Assembly (NCBI GenBank): GCA_003243445.1
Contig: QFQQ01000032.1
Coordinates: forward strand, 1-64,000
DNA: 64,000 bases
Reading direction: 5' to 3'
From: Citrobacter freundii
GTDB taxonomy: Bacteria > Bacteroidota > Bacteroidia > Chitinophagales > Chitinophagaceae
Shown: positions 27,931 through 38,300 of the stretch, in pieces
Numbering within the stretch: position 1 is the first letter of the stretch
Layout: every line of letters begins with the position of its first letter
Notes under the pieces: model-generated
Told to the model about the DNA's origin: nothing
What the model saw: the letters and a program-made list of their open reading frames with translations, nothing else
The model's database searches: none
Translations under genes and position numbers: made by a program

Positions 27931-28138
27931 TCTGAAATTCTTCTGAAGACGGAATGGATAGCCGATGGCCGATGAACGATGGCAGATGGCCGATGGCGGT
28001 ACTTCGCAGATCAGAAAGTATGTATTCAATGTTCTGGCAAATATGAGCGTCACCTGGCCTGTCGGTGGTAACCTAACGCGGAGCCCGGCCATCTGCCATC
28101 GGTCATCTGGCATCGCTCCGCCTGTCTTCAGAATTTCT
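27931..28138. repeat. Inverted pair of 7-bp arrays between divergent genes
   Basis: Outer half: CTGAAATTC...TCTGAAGACGG at 27932-27953, inverted at 28119-28138 (CTGTCTTCAGAATTTC). Inside lie 7-bp arrays of the GCCGATG type at 27957-28001, inverted at 28087-28116. The loop 28002-28086 is unremarkable. The element occupies nearly the whole 271-bp gap between the response regulator and the PAP2 gene, so it overlaps both leader or promoter regions. Confidence 0.75.
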
Positions 28139-28180
28139 ACCAAATCGCCATCCAGCTTTGTCCCACAAGTACTCCTTAAT

Positions 28181-28861
28181 ATGAAAAAAAGCATCTGGGT
28201 GCTGGCTATTTTGCTGTTTAGCCATTTTGTAAATGCACAGCCGTATGATAGCCTTCCGCCCGCTTTGAGAACCAGGTTCACCATCCGCCAATTACGTGTC
28301 CCCATGACGCTTAGCCTGATGGGCATACTCGCAAACGGCAATGGACATGAATCTTTTAAGAATGAGATCGTGGAAGAACGCAATGAATACCTGCACGGTT
28401 TTCATACGCATATCGATAACTACCTGCAATACGCCCCGCTTGCTATTGCATACGGCCTGGATGCAGCCGGCGTCCGATCAAAAACGGACCTCGTCAACAG
28501 GACAGCGATCATGATCAAGGGTGAATTGCTGATGGTCAGTACAGTGAATTTGTTAAAAAACGCCACGCACCAACTCCGCCCGGATGGATCCGGGTATAAT
28601 TCTTTTCCGTCCGGCCATACTGCTCAGGCATTTGCCGCCGCTACTTTTTTAAGTGAGGAATATAAAGACCGCTTGCCCTGGATGCCCTATGCTGCCTATG
28701 GCCTGGCTTCTTCGGTGGGCATGATGCGCATGGCTAATAACCGCCATTATGTCTCTGACGTTTTGCTTGGTGCGGGGATTGGTATCTTATCCATGAAAGT
28801 TGCATACTGGACGCACCAGTATAAATGGAACCGAAAACACCAATCATCTATTCAATATTAA
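28181..28861 (+). CDS. PAP2 superfamily phosphatase
   Basis: A 226-residue phosphatase with a signal peptide (about 1-20, ending FVNAQ). It carries the three PAP2 motifs: KNATHQLRP (K-x6-RP), PSGHTAQAF, and R-x5-H-x3-D in RMANNRHYVSD. Family members dephosphorylate lipid phosphates such as undecaprenyl pyrophosphate, phosphatidate or lipid A, on the periplasmic side. The ATG at 28181 is chosen for the signal peptide; upstream codons lie in the repeat. It is followed 16 bp later by the LTA-synthase-like gene, suggesting an operon that modifies envelope lipids. Confidence 0.9.
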   Translation: MKKSIWVLAILLFSHFVNAQPYDSLPPALRTRFTIRQLRVPMTLSLMGILANGNGHESFKNEIVEERNEYLHGFHTHIDNYLQYAPLAIAYGLDAAGVRSKTDLVNRTAIMIKGELLMVSTVNLLKNATHQLRPDGSGYNSFPSGHTAQAFAAATFLSEEYKDRLPWMPYAAYGLASSVGMMRMANNRHYVSDVLLGAGIGILSMKVAYWTHQYKWNRKHQSSIQY

Positions 28862-28877
28862 CGAACAGCGATCGCTG

Positions 28878-30983
28878 ATGAGTTCACTTACTGTTAAAAA
28901 ATGGCGGACTTTTTGTCCGGTTTATTTACTCGGAATTATTGCAATTGTTATTTCCTCGTTAACGAGAATCCTGTTGCTTTGTTTAACCGGAGGCGCTGCC
29001 GGCTCACCAGGCGCAATAGCCGGAGGATTACTGATCGGATTGGTCTATGATCTGATCGTTGCCGGATTTGTCATGATGCCGCTGTTGCTCTATACTTCTT
29101 TTCTCAATGAATGGATCTACAGGAAAGCGAATATCAAATGGGTATTGCTTTCCGGTGCGTCGCTTACCGCAATTCTTCTTTTCAGCGGGCTTATTCCCAA
29201 AGACTATAATAAAGATCTTTATAAAGCCTTTCTGATCTTCATTGCGGTTCGATGGCTGATCTATGGATTGCTTGCGTATATGGGCGCTTCATTCAGGAGG
29301 CGCTGGCGCAACGTAATGACCGCCGTGATCTTCGCGATCTCCGTTTTCCTGTTGTTATTTAATGCAGTAAGTGAGATCTTCTTCTGGCTGGAGTTTTCCT
29401 CACGTTATAATTTTATCGCGGTTGATTATCTCGTGTATACAAATGAGGTACTCGGTAATATCGAAGAATCCTATCCGCTCACGTTGATCGTGACGGTGAT
29501 CCTGGCCGTAACGATAATCATACTGATCATATTTCGCCGGAAAATCAGGTTCAACGCAGCTGAACGTCTTTCTTTTATCAAACGTGTATTGTTAACGGCA
29601 GGAATGATCGTGACCACATTTTTGCTGGCCAGGGTTACTCCTCCGGAATGGCAATATTTCAGCGGGAACAATTACGAAAACGAATTGGCCGGAAACGGTC
29701 TTTATGATTTTGTGCAGGCTTTCAAAAAGAACGAACTCGATTTTTACCAGTATTACAAAACCTTACCCGATAGCGAAGCATTTCAGTTGGTAAGGAATGA
29801 ACTGAACACTCAACATGTCAGCTCCTATACCAGTGATTCCACTGATATTTTGCGCCATATCAGCTATGATCAGCCTGAGAAAAAGATGAACGTTGTGCTG
29901 ATCAGCGTGGAAAGTTTCAGTGCAGATTTTATGGCTGCCTTCGGCAACAAGAGTGGCCTCACGCCTTGTCTTGATTCCCTTGCTCAACACGGCTTATTAT
30001 TTACCAATCTTTATGCAGCAGGGACGCGCACGGTCCGTGGGCTTGAAGCGATCAGTCTTGCTATTCCGCCCTTGCCCGGTCAAAGTCTCGTCAAACGTCC
30101 GGACAATGCAGATTTTTTCAGCCTTGGCAGTGTATTTAACCGTAAGGGATATGTTTCTCAATATATATACGGCGGTTACAGCTATTTTGATAACATGCAA
30201 TCGTTCTTCAGTGCCAACCATTATCAGGTAATAGACAGAAGTGCTCTGCGCCGCAACGAAGTTCACTACGCTAATATCTGGGGAGTGGCAGATGAAGATC
30301 TTTTCTCACTGACACTCCGCGAGCTTGATTCAAATTACCAGGCGCATCGTCCGTTTTTTTCGCATATCATGACTGTTTCCAATCACCGCCCTTTCACTTA
30401 TCCTGAGGGCAGGATCGATATTCCGCCGTCTTCGCAATCCCGGGACGGTGCAGTGAAATATACTGATTACAGCATTGGTCAGTTTCTGAAACAAGCGGCA
30501 ACCAGGCCCTGGTTCAACAATACGCTGTTTGTGATCGTTGCCGATCATTGTGCGTCAAGCGCAGGTAAAACCGCCCTGCCGGTAACGGGCTATCATATCC
30601 CGATGATCATGTATTCACCCGCTAATATTACTCCGGGAACGGTCAGCACGCTTACCAGCCAGCTTGATATTGCTCCTTCGATTCTCGGGTTTCTCAATGC
30701 CTCTTATGATTCCCGCTTTTTCGGTCGTGACGTCTTTCACGATTCATCTTCCGCAAGGGCAGTGATCAGCACTTACCAGGGATTGGGTATGATCTCCGGA
30801 GACACGCTCATCGTTCAATCTCCAAAGAAGAATGTAACGGCGTATCAGGTAAATTTTGCAACAGGAGAAGCAACGCAAATCAAAGGCGATGAACGGGCGA
30901 TGAAAAAAGCGATTGCGTTTTATCAGGTGGCGGCGTGGATGGTGAAGAATAAAAAGTTTAGGTCGCTGAGGTACGGGGATTAA
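28878..30983 (+). CDS. LTA synthase family sulfatase (phosphoglycerol/phosphoethanolamine transferase-like)
   Basis: A 701-residue inner-membrane protein with about five N-terminal TM helices (about 15-270) and a periplasmic sulfatase-fold domain (about 330-640). The metal-site strand is VVLISVESFSADF, the presumed nucleophile Thr lies in GTRTVRG, and the His/Asp metal ligands are in IVADHCASS. LtaS-family enzymes transfer glycerol-phosphate or similar head groups from phospholipids. In Gram-negatives, relatives decorate periplasmic glucans or lipid A. The start at 28878 (MSSLTVKKW) avoids overlap with the PAP2 gene. The divergent two-component pair is a candidate regulator. Confidence 0.88.
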   Translation: MSSLTVKKWRTFCPVYLLGIIAIVISSLTRILLLCLTGGAAGSPGAIAGGLLIGLVYDLIVAGFVMMPLLLYTSFLNEWIYRKANIKWVLLSGASLTAILLFSGLIPKDYNKDLYKAFLIFIAVRWLIYGLLAYMGASFRRRWRNVMTAVIFAISVFLLLFNAVSEIFFWLEFSSRYNFIAVDYLVYTNEVLGNIEESYPLTLIVTVILAVTIIILIIFRRKIRFNAAERLSFIKRVLLTAGMIVTTFLLARVTPPEWQYFSGNNYENELAGNGLYDFVQAFKKNELDFYQYYKTLPDSEAFQLVRNELNTQHVSSYTSDSTDILRHISYDQPEKKMNVVLISVESFSADFMAAFGNKSGLTPCLDSLAQHGLLFTNLYAAGTRTVRGLEAISLAIPPLPGQSLVKRPDNADFFSLGSVFNRKGYVSQYIYGGYSYFDNMQSFFSANHYQVIDRSALRRNEVHYANIWGVADEDLFSLTLRELDSNYQAHRPFFSHIMTVSNHRPFTYPEGRIDIPPSSQSRDGAVKYTDYSIGQFLKQAATRPWFNNTLFVIVADHCASSAGKTALPVTGYHIPMIMYSPANITPGTVSTLTSQLDIAPSILGFLNASYDSRFFGRDVFHDSSSARAVISTYQGLGMISGDTLIVQSPKKNVTAYQVNFATGEATQIKGDERAMKKAIAFYQVAAWMVKNKKFRSLRYGD

Positions 30984-31361
30984 TTGGATTGTTGGGATTA
31001 GGAGGATAACAGACTTTAGGGAAGAAGAATGGAAGGGATCGATTATTGATCAGCTTGCCATTAATTCTCTTTCTGATTATCTGAAAAGGGGATTATTGGG
31101 ATTAGGAGCGTAACATACTTTAGGTAAGAAGGATTGTAGGGATCGATTATTGATCAGCTTCTCTTTGATCCTCTTTCTGATTATTTGAAAAGAGGATTAT
31201 TGGGAGTAGGAGGGTAACAGACTTTAGGAAAGGCCTCCCATTAATCCCTATTCCTATCATTTTAAAAACTGAATACGTAATTATGCCCCTCTAAAATAAC
31301 CGTTCCTTCTTCCTTCCTCAACATCTCATCCTATTAATCCCAATAATCCAATAAATCCCCG
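30976..31361. repeat. 104-bp tandem repeat (2.4 copies) inside an inverted GGGATTA pair
   Basis: Units start at 30986, 31090 and 31194, an exact 104-bp period twice, with the third copy ending near 31233. Each unit contains GATCGATTATTGATCAGCTT. The outer ends are inverted: GGGGATTAATTGGATT (from 30976, overlapping the TAA stop of the sulfatase gene) and its complement AATCCAATAAATCCCC, ending 5 bp from the stop of the EamA gene at 31366. It fills the gap between the convergent stops. Confidence 0.85.
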
Positions 31362-31365
31362 TCCG

Positions 31366-31779
31366 TTAGAGTATCAACACCGCCGTCCCCGCAATAATCA
31401 ACGCCGCGCCAATCGCCGTTTTCAACGTCAGCGCTTCCCCCAGGAAAATAACAGAAAGCACGATCGTCAGGGCTACGCTCAGCTTATCAACCGGTGCTAC
31501 CTGTGATACTTTCCCGATCGATAAGGCTTTGAAGTAAAAGATCCACGACAACCCTGTTGCAATGCCCGATACTACCAGGAAGATAATATTCTGTTTGGAT
31601 AATGTCTGCAATCCCTTTGCTTCTCCACGGAATAAGATAATTCCCCAGATCATGATCAATACGATGATCGTGCGTATCCCCGTTGCAAGATTAGAATTGA
31701 TATTGGTTACACCAAGTTTTGCAAAGATGGCCGTTAACGATGCAAATAAAGCTGAAAGTAACGCGTATATCCACCACAT
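31366..31779 (-). CDS. Half-size EamA/DMT-family transporter
   Basis: A 137-residue membrane protein made of a single EamA repeat. It has about five TM helices, beginning MWWIYALLSALFASLTAIFAKLG and ending AALIIAGTAVLIL, with the VAPVDKLSV loop before the fourth TM. Full-length EamA exporters carry two such repeats (about 300 residues), so this protein should act as a dimer, like small DMT transporters. The N-terminus and C-terminus are complete, so truncation is unlikely. The substrate is unknown. Confidence 0.85.
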   Translation of the reverse strand: MWWIYALLSALFASLTAIFAKLGVTNINSNLATGIRTIIVLIMIWGIILFRGEAKGLQTLSKQNIIFLVVSGIATGLSWIFYFKALSIGKVSQVAPVDKLSVALTIVLSVIFLGEALTLKTAIGAALIIAGTAVLIL

Positions 31780-31859
31780 AATGCTGTCATGTTTTATTAA
31801 GAAATGAAACTGTTATTATAGCACAATTTACTTTCTTTATATATTCCCCGGAGATCAGC

Positions 31860-31985
31860 TGCTGATAATTGCGTCTGATCTGCGTGATCTGCGCATTCCA
31901 CCTGGAAGTTTCTCTTTTTCTCAGGTTATTTCGATTACAGGAATGACAAATCTGCGAGATCTGCGGGAGCCTTACGCCATTCGAA
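31860..31985. repeat. ATCTGCG tandem element upstream of the HD-domain gene
   Basis: 9-bp tandem words TGATCTGCG/TGATCTGCG at about 31877-31892 and AAATCTGCGAGATCTGCGGG at about 31949-31968 flank a ~55-bp centre, followed by AGCCTTACGCCA. The same words occur inside the nested element at 8930-9178. The rest of 31780-32113 shows nothing recognisable. Confidence 0.55.
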
Positions 31986-32113
31986 TCGCTTAAAGATATC
32001 CGGGTACGCGGCCGGACAGTCAGGAGGAATAACCCTGGTTCAGAATTTCTACAGAATTCATTATGAAATTAGACTGGATAAAAGCTGGCTTTACGTTTGG
32101 TGTACTACATAAT

Positions 32114-32707
32114 ATGAAGTTTGAGACCCCCCGGTTATTGACGGACATAGAAGCGTATGTTAAAAAAAATTTCGCTAACGCAGATACAAGCAAATTGCTG
32201 TATCACAACTATACGCATACCCAAAATGTGGTGGAGCATACGAAAGAAATTGCTGATCATTACTCACTCGGTCAGGAAACAGAATTTGTATTGCTGGCTG
32301 CTGCATGGTTTCATGATACGGGACATTTGTTTAACGAATGGGAGGGGCACGAAGAAAAAAGCGTGGAGGTAGCGGAATTTTTTTTGTCTGATAAAGGACT
32401 GACTGACCAAATGCTGAAAGAGATCCGCCGTTGTATCATGGCCACCAAAATGCCCGCACATCCAACCGATCTTATGGAAGCGATCATCTGTGATGCTGAT
32501 ACCTATCACCTGGGGACTGACTTATTCTTTCAACACAATGAATTAGTCTGGGATGAGATAGAAGCCAGGCTTGGGAAAAAGATCGTGAACCGGGTGGCAA
32601 AAACGGTCCTCTTCATGGAAGCGCATAAATTCTTCACATCCTATTGCAGAGAACTTTTGCAGGCGAAGAAAGAGAAGAATCTTGAAAAATTGAGATCGGT
32701 GTTATAA
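32114..32707 (+). CDS. HD-domain metal-dependent phosphohydrolase
   Basis: About 197 residues. HD-superfamily ligands are visible as His in YTHTQNVV, the HD pair in AWFHDTGH, further His/Glu residues, and Asp in ICDADTYHLG. This suggests hydrolysis of a nucleotide or phosphoester, as in the uncharacterised HD hydrolases of this size. The ATG at 32114 (MKFETPRL) is preferred; an in-frame ATG at 32063 would add 17 residues. No operon partner. Confidence 0.85.
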   Translation: MKFETPRLLTDIEAYVKKNFANADTSKLLYHNYTHTQNVVEHTKEIADHYSLGQETEFVLLAAAWFHDTGHLFNEWEGHEEKSVEVAEFFLSDKGLTDQMLKEIRRCIMATKMPAHPTDLMEAIICDADTYHLGTDLFFQHNELVWDEIEARLGKKIVNRVAKTVLFMEAHKFFTSYCRELLQAKKEKNLEKLRSVL

Positions 32708-32868
32708 AGAGTGCTTTTTAAAAGTGGACTTAAAGCTGTATCGCCCGCGACCACCGATTGTATCAAAAATGAACACCTCATTGTCGTTTTCATCAGATCT
32801 GCTATTGGAATTGAGCACTTTATCCGGCGGCACTTTTTTGGATCAAGATTTTGATCAATTCTCCACTT

Positions 32869-35292
32869 ATGCTTAAGAATTACCTGAAAATCGGCTTCCG
32901 GAACCTGGTCAAAAACAAAGTTTTTTCCCTCATCAATATCTCAGGACTGGCGCTCGGAATGGCTGTTTGCCTGCTGATCGCCTCTTATGTAAAGGATGAA
33001 CTGAGTTATGACAGCAGTTTTTCCGATCCTGATCAGCTTTACCGCGTGGAAGTCAGCGTGCTGGGTAACGGCGGGACAGATGTTTACCCGCATGTCGATG
33101 TGGCTGTCGGGGAAGGCATAAAGAATAAATTTCCTGATGTGACTGCATTTACCCGTTTGCAAAAACTTAGGGAAACATTTGTCAAAAATGGAGATAGGCA
33201 ATTCAAAGAGAACGGGCTTGCATTTGCTGAAGAAAACTTCTTTGGTTTCTTTTCCATTCCGCTTGTGAATGGAAATATCATGACTGCATTGAAAGACCCC
33301 AATTCAATGGTCGTCACCCGGGATCTTGCAAAGAAATACTTCGGAGAAGCAGATCCGGTAGGTCAATCCCTCATCATAGGATCCCGTCTTTATAAAGTGA
33401 CGGGTTTGGTGGATGACCTGCCATCCAATACACATTTTCATTTTAGTGCGCTGCTCAGTGCGTCAAGCCAGGGTACCAGGGAGCAAACCTGGAGCAATGT
33501 AGGTTATTATACGTATCTGCGATTGAAGAAAGGTGCCGATCCGAAGGCGATGGAGGCAAAGTTTCCAGAACTGGTGGAAAAATATGTTGTCCCGGAAACC
33601 GTGCGTGATATGGGGGTAAGTCTTGCCGAAGCCCGCAAAACGATCAGCACATTTAAATTCTTTCTTCAACCAGTAAAGGACATTCATCTTTACTCCAATA
33701 CCAAATATGAGTGGGAGGCAAATGGAGACAGTAAATACGTTTACATTTTTGCAGCCCTTGCTATTTTTATATTGTTGCTTGCCTGTGCCAATTTTACAAA
33801 TCTGTCTACAGCAGGATCCATCAAACGTTCGAGGGAAGTGGGGGTACGTAAGGTGCTCGGCTCAGGAAAGAATCAATTGGTGATGCAATTTTTGGTAGAA
33901 TCGGTATCGATATCGTTGCTTTCGTTGATTGTAGCGTTGTTGCTGGTGTACCTGTGCTTACCTCTGCTGAATAAGCTGGCGGATAAGAACATTTCCTTTT
34001 CGCTGTTTCTTTCACCAGCCGCGATCGGCCTGGAGTTATTGATCGCGTTACTTGCCGGCCTGCTCGCGGGAGTTTATCCGGCTTTTTTTATTACATCTTT
34101 CAAAGTGGGAAAAATTCTTGCAGGCAGTTCTTCCAATACGACCGGCAGCAGAAGCCCGCTGCGCAGTGTATTGGTCGTATTTCAATTTGCAGTATCCACC
34201 GGACTTATCATTGCTACGTTCATTGTTTACCAGCAATTGAATTATATGCAGGATAAAAAGCTGGGTTATGATAAAGATCAGCTCATTTATCTTCAGGATG
34301 CGCAATTGCTCGGAGAATATTCGGCACAGGAGGCCTTTAAGCAATCGTTACTACAGGATCAGCGTGTGCTCTCCGTGAGTATCGGGACTGATCTGCCGGG
34401 TAAGGTGGATGCAGACGGCACACAGGCTTATGCGAAGGATAAGCTTACGGGGGAAGACCATTCAGAGATCCATGTCAATATTTACCACGTGGATTACGAT
34501 TATGTTCCGACGCTTGGCTTACCGATCATAAAAGGCCGTAATTTTTCACGTGAATATTCTACCGATTCGTTTGGCGTGGTGATCAACGAGGCAGCCGTTC
34601 GGGATCTTGGCTGGTCACATACGGATCCAATAGGGAAGACGATCGTTTATTCCGGGCAACGTGAATTTAAAGTCATCGGCATCGCAAAAGATTTTCATTA
34701 TTCATCATTGAAACAAAAAATTGCGCCGTTGGTTCTGCAATTGGGTACCGGTTACCGCAGCGGATTCATTGTGAAAGTAAGACAGGCGGATGTGCGCAGC
34801 ACCATTGATATGTTCCGGAACAAATGGCAGCAATTTGCGAAAGGCGTTCCATTCGCCTATAATTTTTTAGATGAACAGTTTGCTGCATTGTATCAGCAGG
34901 AAGAAAAAACGGTACAGTTATTTACCATGTTTGCAGGCATTTCTATTCTGATCGCGTGCATGGGTTTGTTTGGATTGGCAGCCTATATCACCCGTCAGCG
35001 TAGCAAAGAGCTGAGCGTCCGGAAAGTTTTTGGCGCTTCCGTGCCGGGTCTTACATTCCTGATCGCAAAGGATTTTCTGCGTTTAGTGGCAATCGCCTGT
35101 CTGCTCGCCATCCCTCTCACCTGGTGGGGAATGCATCAATGGCTGCAGGATTTTGCTTACCGTATCGATATTCAATGGTGGGTATTTGCCCTGGCTGCCG
35201 CAGCGGCGGTTTTTCTTGCGCTGGCTACCGTAAGCATTCAGTCCGTTAAAGCCGCAATGGTCAACCCGGTGAAGAATCTCCGGAATGAATGA
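32869..35292 (+). CDS. ABC transporter permease, MacB/FtsX type
   Basis: An 807-residue permease of the same family as the gene at 3785, with one N-terminal TM (about 20-45), a MacB periplasmic core, and FtsX TM blocks at about 285-420 and 680-800. The coupling-helix signatures are GVRKVLGSG and SVRKVFGAS. The start at 32869 (MLKNYLKIGFRN) is aligned with that paralogue. As at the other locus, no ATPase gene is adjacent, so the partner ATPase must be encoded elsewhere. Roles proposed for the family include stress signalling, lipoprotein release and peptide export. Confidence 0.9.
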   Translation: MLKNYLKIGFRNLVKNKVFSLINISGLALGMAVCLLIASYVKDELSYDSSFSDPDQLYRVEVSVLGNGGTDVYPHVDVAVGEGIKNKFPDVTAFTRLQKLRETFVKNGDRQFKENGLAFAEENFFGFFSIPLVNGNIMTALKDPNSMVVTRDLAKKYFGEADPVGQSLIIGSRLYKVTGLVDDLPSNTHFHFSALLSASSQGTREQTWSNVGYYTYLRLKKGADPKAMEAKFPELVEKYVVPETVRDMGVSLAEARKTISTFKFFLQPVKDIHLYSNTKYEWEANGDSKYVYIFAALAIFILLLACANFTNLSTAGSIKRSREVGVRKVLGSGKNQLVMQFLVESVSISLLSLIVALLLVYLCLPLLNKLADKNISFSLFLSPAAIGLELLIALLAGLLAGVYPAFFITSFKVGKILAGSSSNTTGSRSPLRSVLVVFQFAVSTGLIIATFIVYQQLNYMQDKKLGYDKDQLIYLQDAQLLGEYSAQEAFKQSLLQDQRVLSVSIGTDLPGKVDADGTQAYAKDKLTGEDHSEIHVNIYHVDYDYVPTLGLPIIKGRNFSREYSTDSFGVVINEAAVRDLGWSHTDPIGKTIVYSGQREFKVIGIAKDFHYSSLKQKIAPLVLQLGTGYRSGFIVKVRQADVRSTIDMFRNKWQQFAKGVPFAYNFLDEQFAALYQQEEKTVQLFTMFAGISILIACMGLFGLAAYITRQRSKELSVRKVFGASVPGLTFLIAKDFLRLVAIACLLAIPLTWWGMHQWLQDFAYRIDIQWWVFALAAAAAVFLALATVSIQSVKAAMVNPVKNLRNE

Positions 35293-35300
35293 TAGAACTT

Positions 35301-35347
35301 AAAAAAGAAGAGACCGCTCACCGAACGCTGAGCGGTCTCTTCTTTTT
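35301..35347. terminator. Bidirectional rho-independent terminator
   Basis: GAAGAGACCGCTCA (35307-35320) pairs perfectly with TGAGCGGTCTCTTC (35329-35342) over an 8-base loop. It has an A-run before and a T-run after, and lies between the convergent permease and Oar-like receptor genes. Confidence 0.92.
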
Positions 35348-35375
35348 CAGACATTAAACCTCGTTATCTTTTGCC

Positions 35376-38300
35376 TCAGAACGAATATCTCAGGCCCGCC
35401 TGCATCTGGTATCTTGAACTGAACAGATCCAATGAATATGGCTTGCCCGGGTTTGACCAGGTATACACCGGATATGCGCCCGGTGTTGCCGGAGCTGTAA
35501 CTTTCAAACCTGTTGATGCCATTGAATTGAACGTGTTTGGCGAGAAATAAACCCAACCCCATTTCTTATCCAGCAGATTTGTCAGGTTCATGATATCATA
35601 CGTGAAGGTGATAGTGTGTGTATTCTTGCCAAATTTCAGATTGAAATCCTGTGCCAGGCGGAAATCAAGTTGAGTGTTCCATGGTGTGCGGCCACCATTC
35701 CGCTCAGTGAAATCACCGCGGCGTGTTCTGAGATACTTGTCGTTATTCACATAAGCATCAAACGCAGAAGCCTGTGCCGGATTTGCAAAGAATTTGGAAA
35801 GATCCTCGGTTTTAGGAATATACACAAGGCTCTGGGATTGACCTGTTCCATTATAAGTTGCATTGATCAAGCCATAAGAGAAGGGCAGGCCGGAAGCTGA
35901 ACTGAAGAACAGCGAGAACGTTGTGATGAACCTGTTGGTATGATCCCAGTCAAGTCTGTAGTTCGCTGTAGATACGATCCTGTGACGGATATCAAAGTTT
36001 GAGAATGCCAGCCCTGGATTATTGGGGCTCAGTGCCTGGTTCAATTGCCAGTTTGATTCCATTGAGTTACGGATGCCGTTCGTGATATCTTTGGACCTGC
36101 CGTAAGTATATGCAGCGCTCAGGTTAAGACCAAAATCAAAAGTCTTGCTCACCTGTCCGGTTACACTGTACCTGTAACTTTCTTTGGTATTGCTCAGCAG
36201 GTATGCGTTTGTATAAAGCGAATTGATCTTTGTACCGCTGTAGATCGGCTGCTGGTGTTTGGTGTCGTAAGGATAATAAGTTGGATTATCAACATAGTTG
36301 ATCTGCTGGAATTTCAGATCGTGGATCACTTTTGTATAAAGTCCTTCAATGGTGAATTTCCATTTGTTGGCTGTTGTGTAATCAACGGCTACATTACTTC
36401 TCCACGCCTGCGGCATTTTGAAGTTGTTATCGATCAGGTCAACCTGAGTGGCGCCATTTGCATCGTTGATGTTCTTGCCCTGGTTCTTTACAAAGTTGGC
36501 CTCGCCGATATTACCACTGATCGCATCTTTTACAGGATCAGTTCCTGGTACGTATGGCGTTGATGAACGCTGATCAAATGCCCCGTAAGTGACGCCATTA
36601 TTATAGTAAGCATAACCAAGCCATGCAAACGGGATCCTTCCGGTAAAGATACCCGTTCCGCCTCTTACGATCAGTTTTGAATTGCCCAATACATCATAGT
36701 TAAATCCGAGGCGTGGAGAGATCTGTAACTGGCCAAGGAAATCATTCCTGATATTTTTTGGAAGAGTATAGGTGTAGGTATTGCCATAGTTCGGATCAAC
36801 GGGCGCTTGTGTTGTTTTCGTGCTGAGCGGTTGTTTGTTTGGCATATCCGCAATATCCACGCGCATGCCCGGTGTCAGTTTTACTCTACCCAACCGGATC
36901 TCGTCCTGCGCATAAACGCTGTAAAGATTGATCTTGAATGCGGCAGGAGGATTATCCATGATATAATCACGCGTATTATTCGCGTAGTTGAAGTTTGTAC
37001 GTACGCGGTTTGGATTGTTATTCAGGAAGTCATTCACACTGCTGTATGCAACGCGGCCGTTCCATGAATTCACAAAGCCATAAGTGATATCATAAAATTC
37101 ATTGTGTGTCCCAAAAGTGAAAGTATGAGCGCCTTTTACCCAGGTAACATTATCCGTGAATTCGTATGTTTTTTGTTTCATGTTAAAGATAGCCGCCTCA
37201 CGGTCTGTACCAAGAAAGATCGTTCCGTTGTTGGAAGAGATCTCGATCTGTGGCAATGCAGGATTTGAAGTGGGATCCCTGTAATCATGAATATTTGAAT
37301 AGCCGAGCACAAGGCTGTTTGACAGATTGCTTTTGAAGTTTGATTTCAACTCCAGTACGGTTGATGACTGATTGTTTACCTGTTTGAAATCGATATCTCC
37401 GAAACGGAAATTCAGCTGATCGCGTTCAAGGTTGGTGGCTTTTGATGTAATGGTATTGTTTCTGAGCGTTAAGCGGTGTTTATTGCTGATCACCCAGTCG
37501 AGGCGGTTGAAGAACTTATTGGAATTGGAGTAAATAGAAGTATTGCCATACGCACCCGCGCCATTTGCAATTCCATATTTATTACGCATCACATCATCTA
37601 TTGCCTGTGCCTCGGCAAGAGAAATAACTTTATTATCCCCGGAACCTGCTGCGAGTATCACCGGATCAACCCTTCTGGTGATCTCTTCGTTTGTAAAGAA
37701 GAACAATTTGTTTTTGATCAACGGTAAGCCAACGCGGAAGCCAGTCTGGTAATCATGAAAATCAGCAGGCAGTTTCGATTTATCACCCGCATTATTTGGC
37801 CCGATCAGGAAGGCGGCCCGCCCGTATCCATATACGGAACCATGTACCTGGTTACCTCCACTGCGTGTTACTGCGTTGATACTGCCACCAAGGAAGTTGC
37901 CGATCTTCACATCATAAGGTGTTAGGTAAACCTGGATATCCTGTATCGCATCAAGTGAAACAGGATTGGTGCGGGTACTGCTTCCGGGCTGACCTGATGC
38001 GTTCGTCTGCCCGCCAAGTGATGGACTGAAACCGATCGCATCGTTATTGATCGCGCCGTCTATGGTCACGTTGTTATAACGGAAGTTCGTTCCTGCGAAT
38101 GAGTTATTGTTGCTTTGAGGAGTTACTTTGGTAATGTCCTGCAGGCTTCTGTTCAATGTCGGGATCGTCTTGATCTGATTTTGTCCAAGCTGAACGTTTG
38201 CGCCTGTACGCTGCCCGGCGGCCTTACCTGAAACAACTACTGTTGCCAGTGTTTGTGTGGATTCCTGCATGGTCTGATTGATGGAATTGCTGCCCAATGA

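Noticed and set aside
31366..31779. Truncated EamA pseudogene
   Set aside because: The single repeat has complete ends and a sensible start and stop; half-size members of the DMT superfamily are known.
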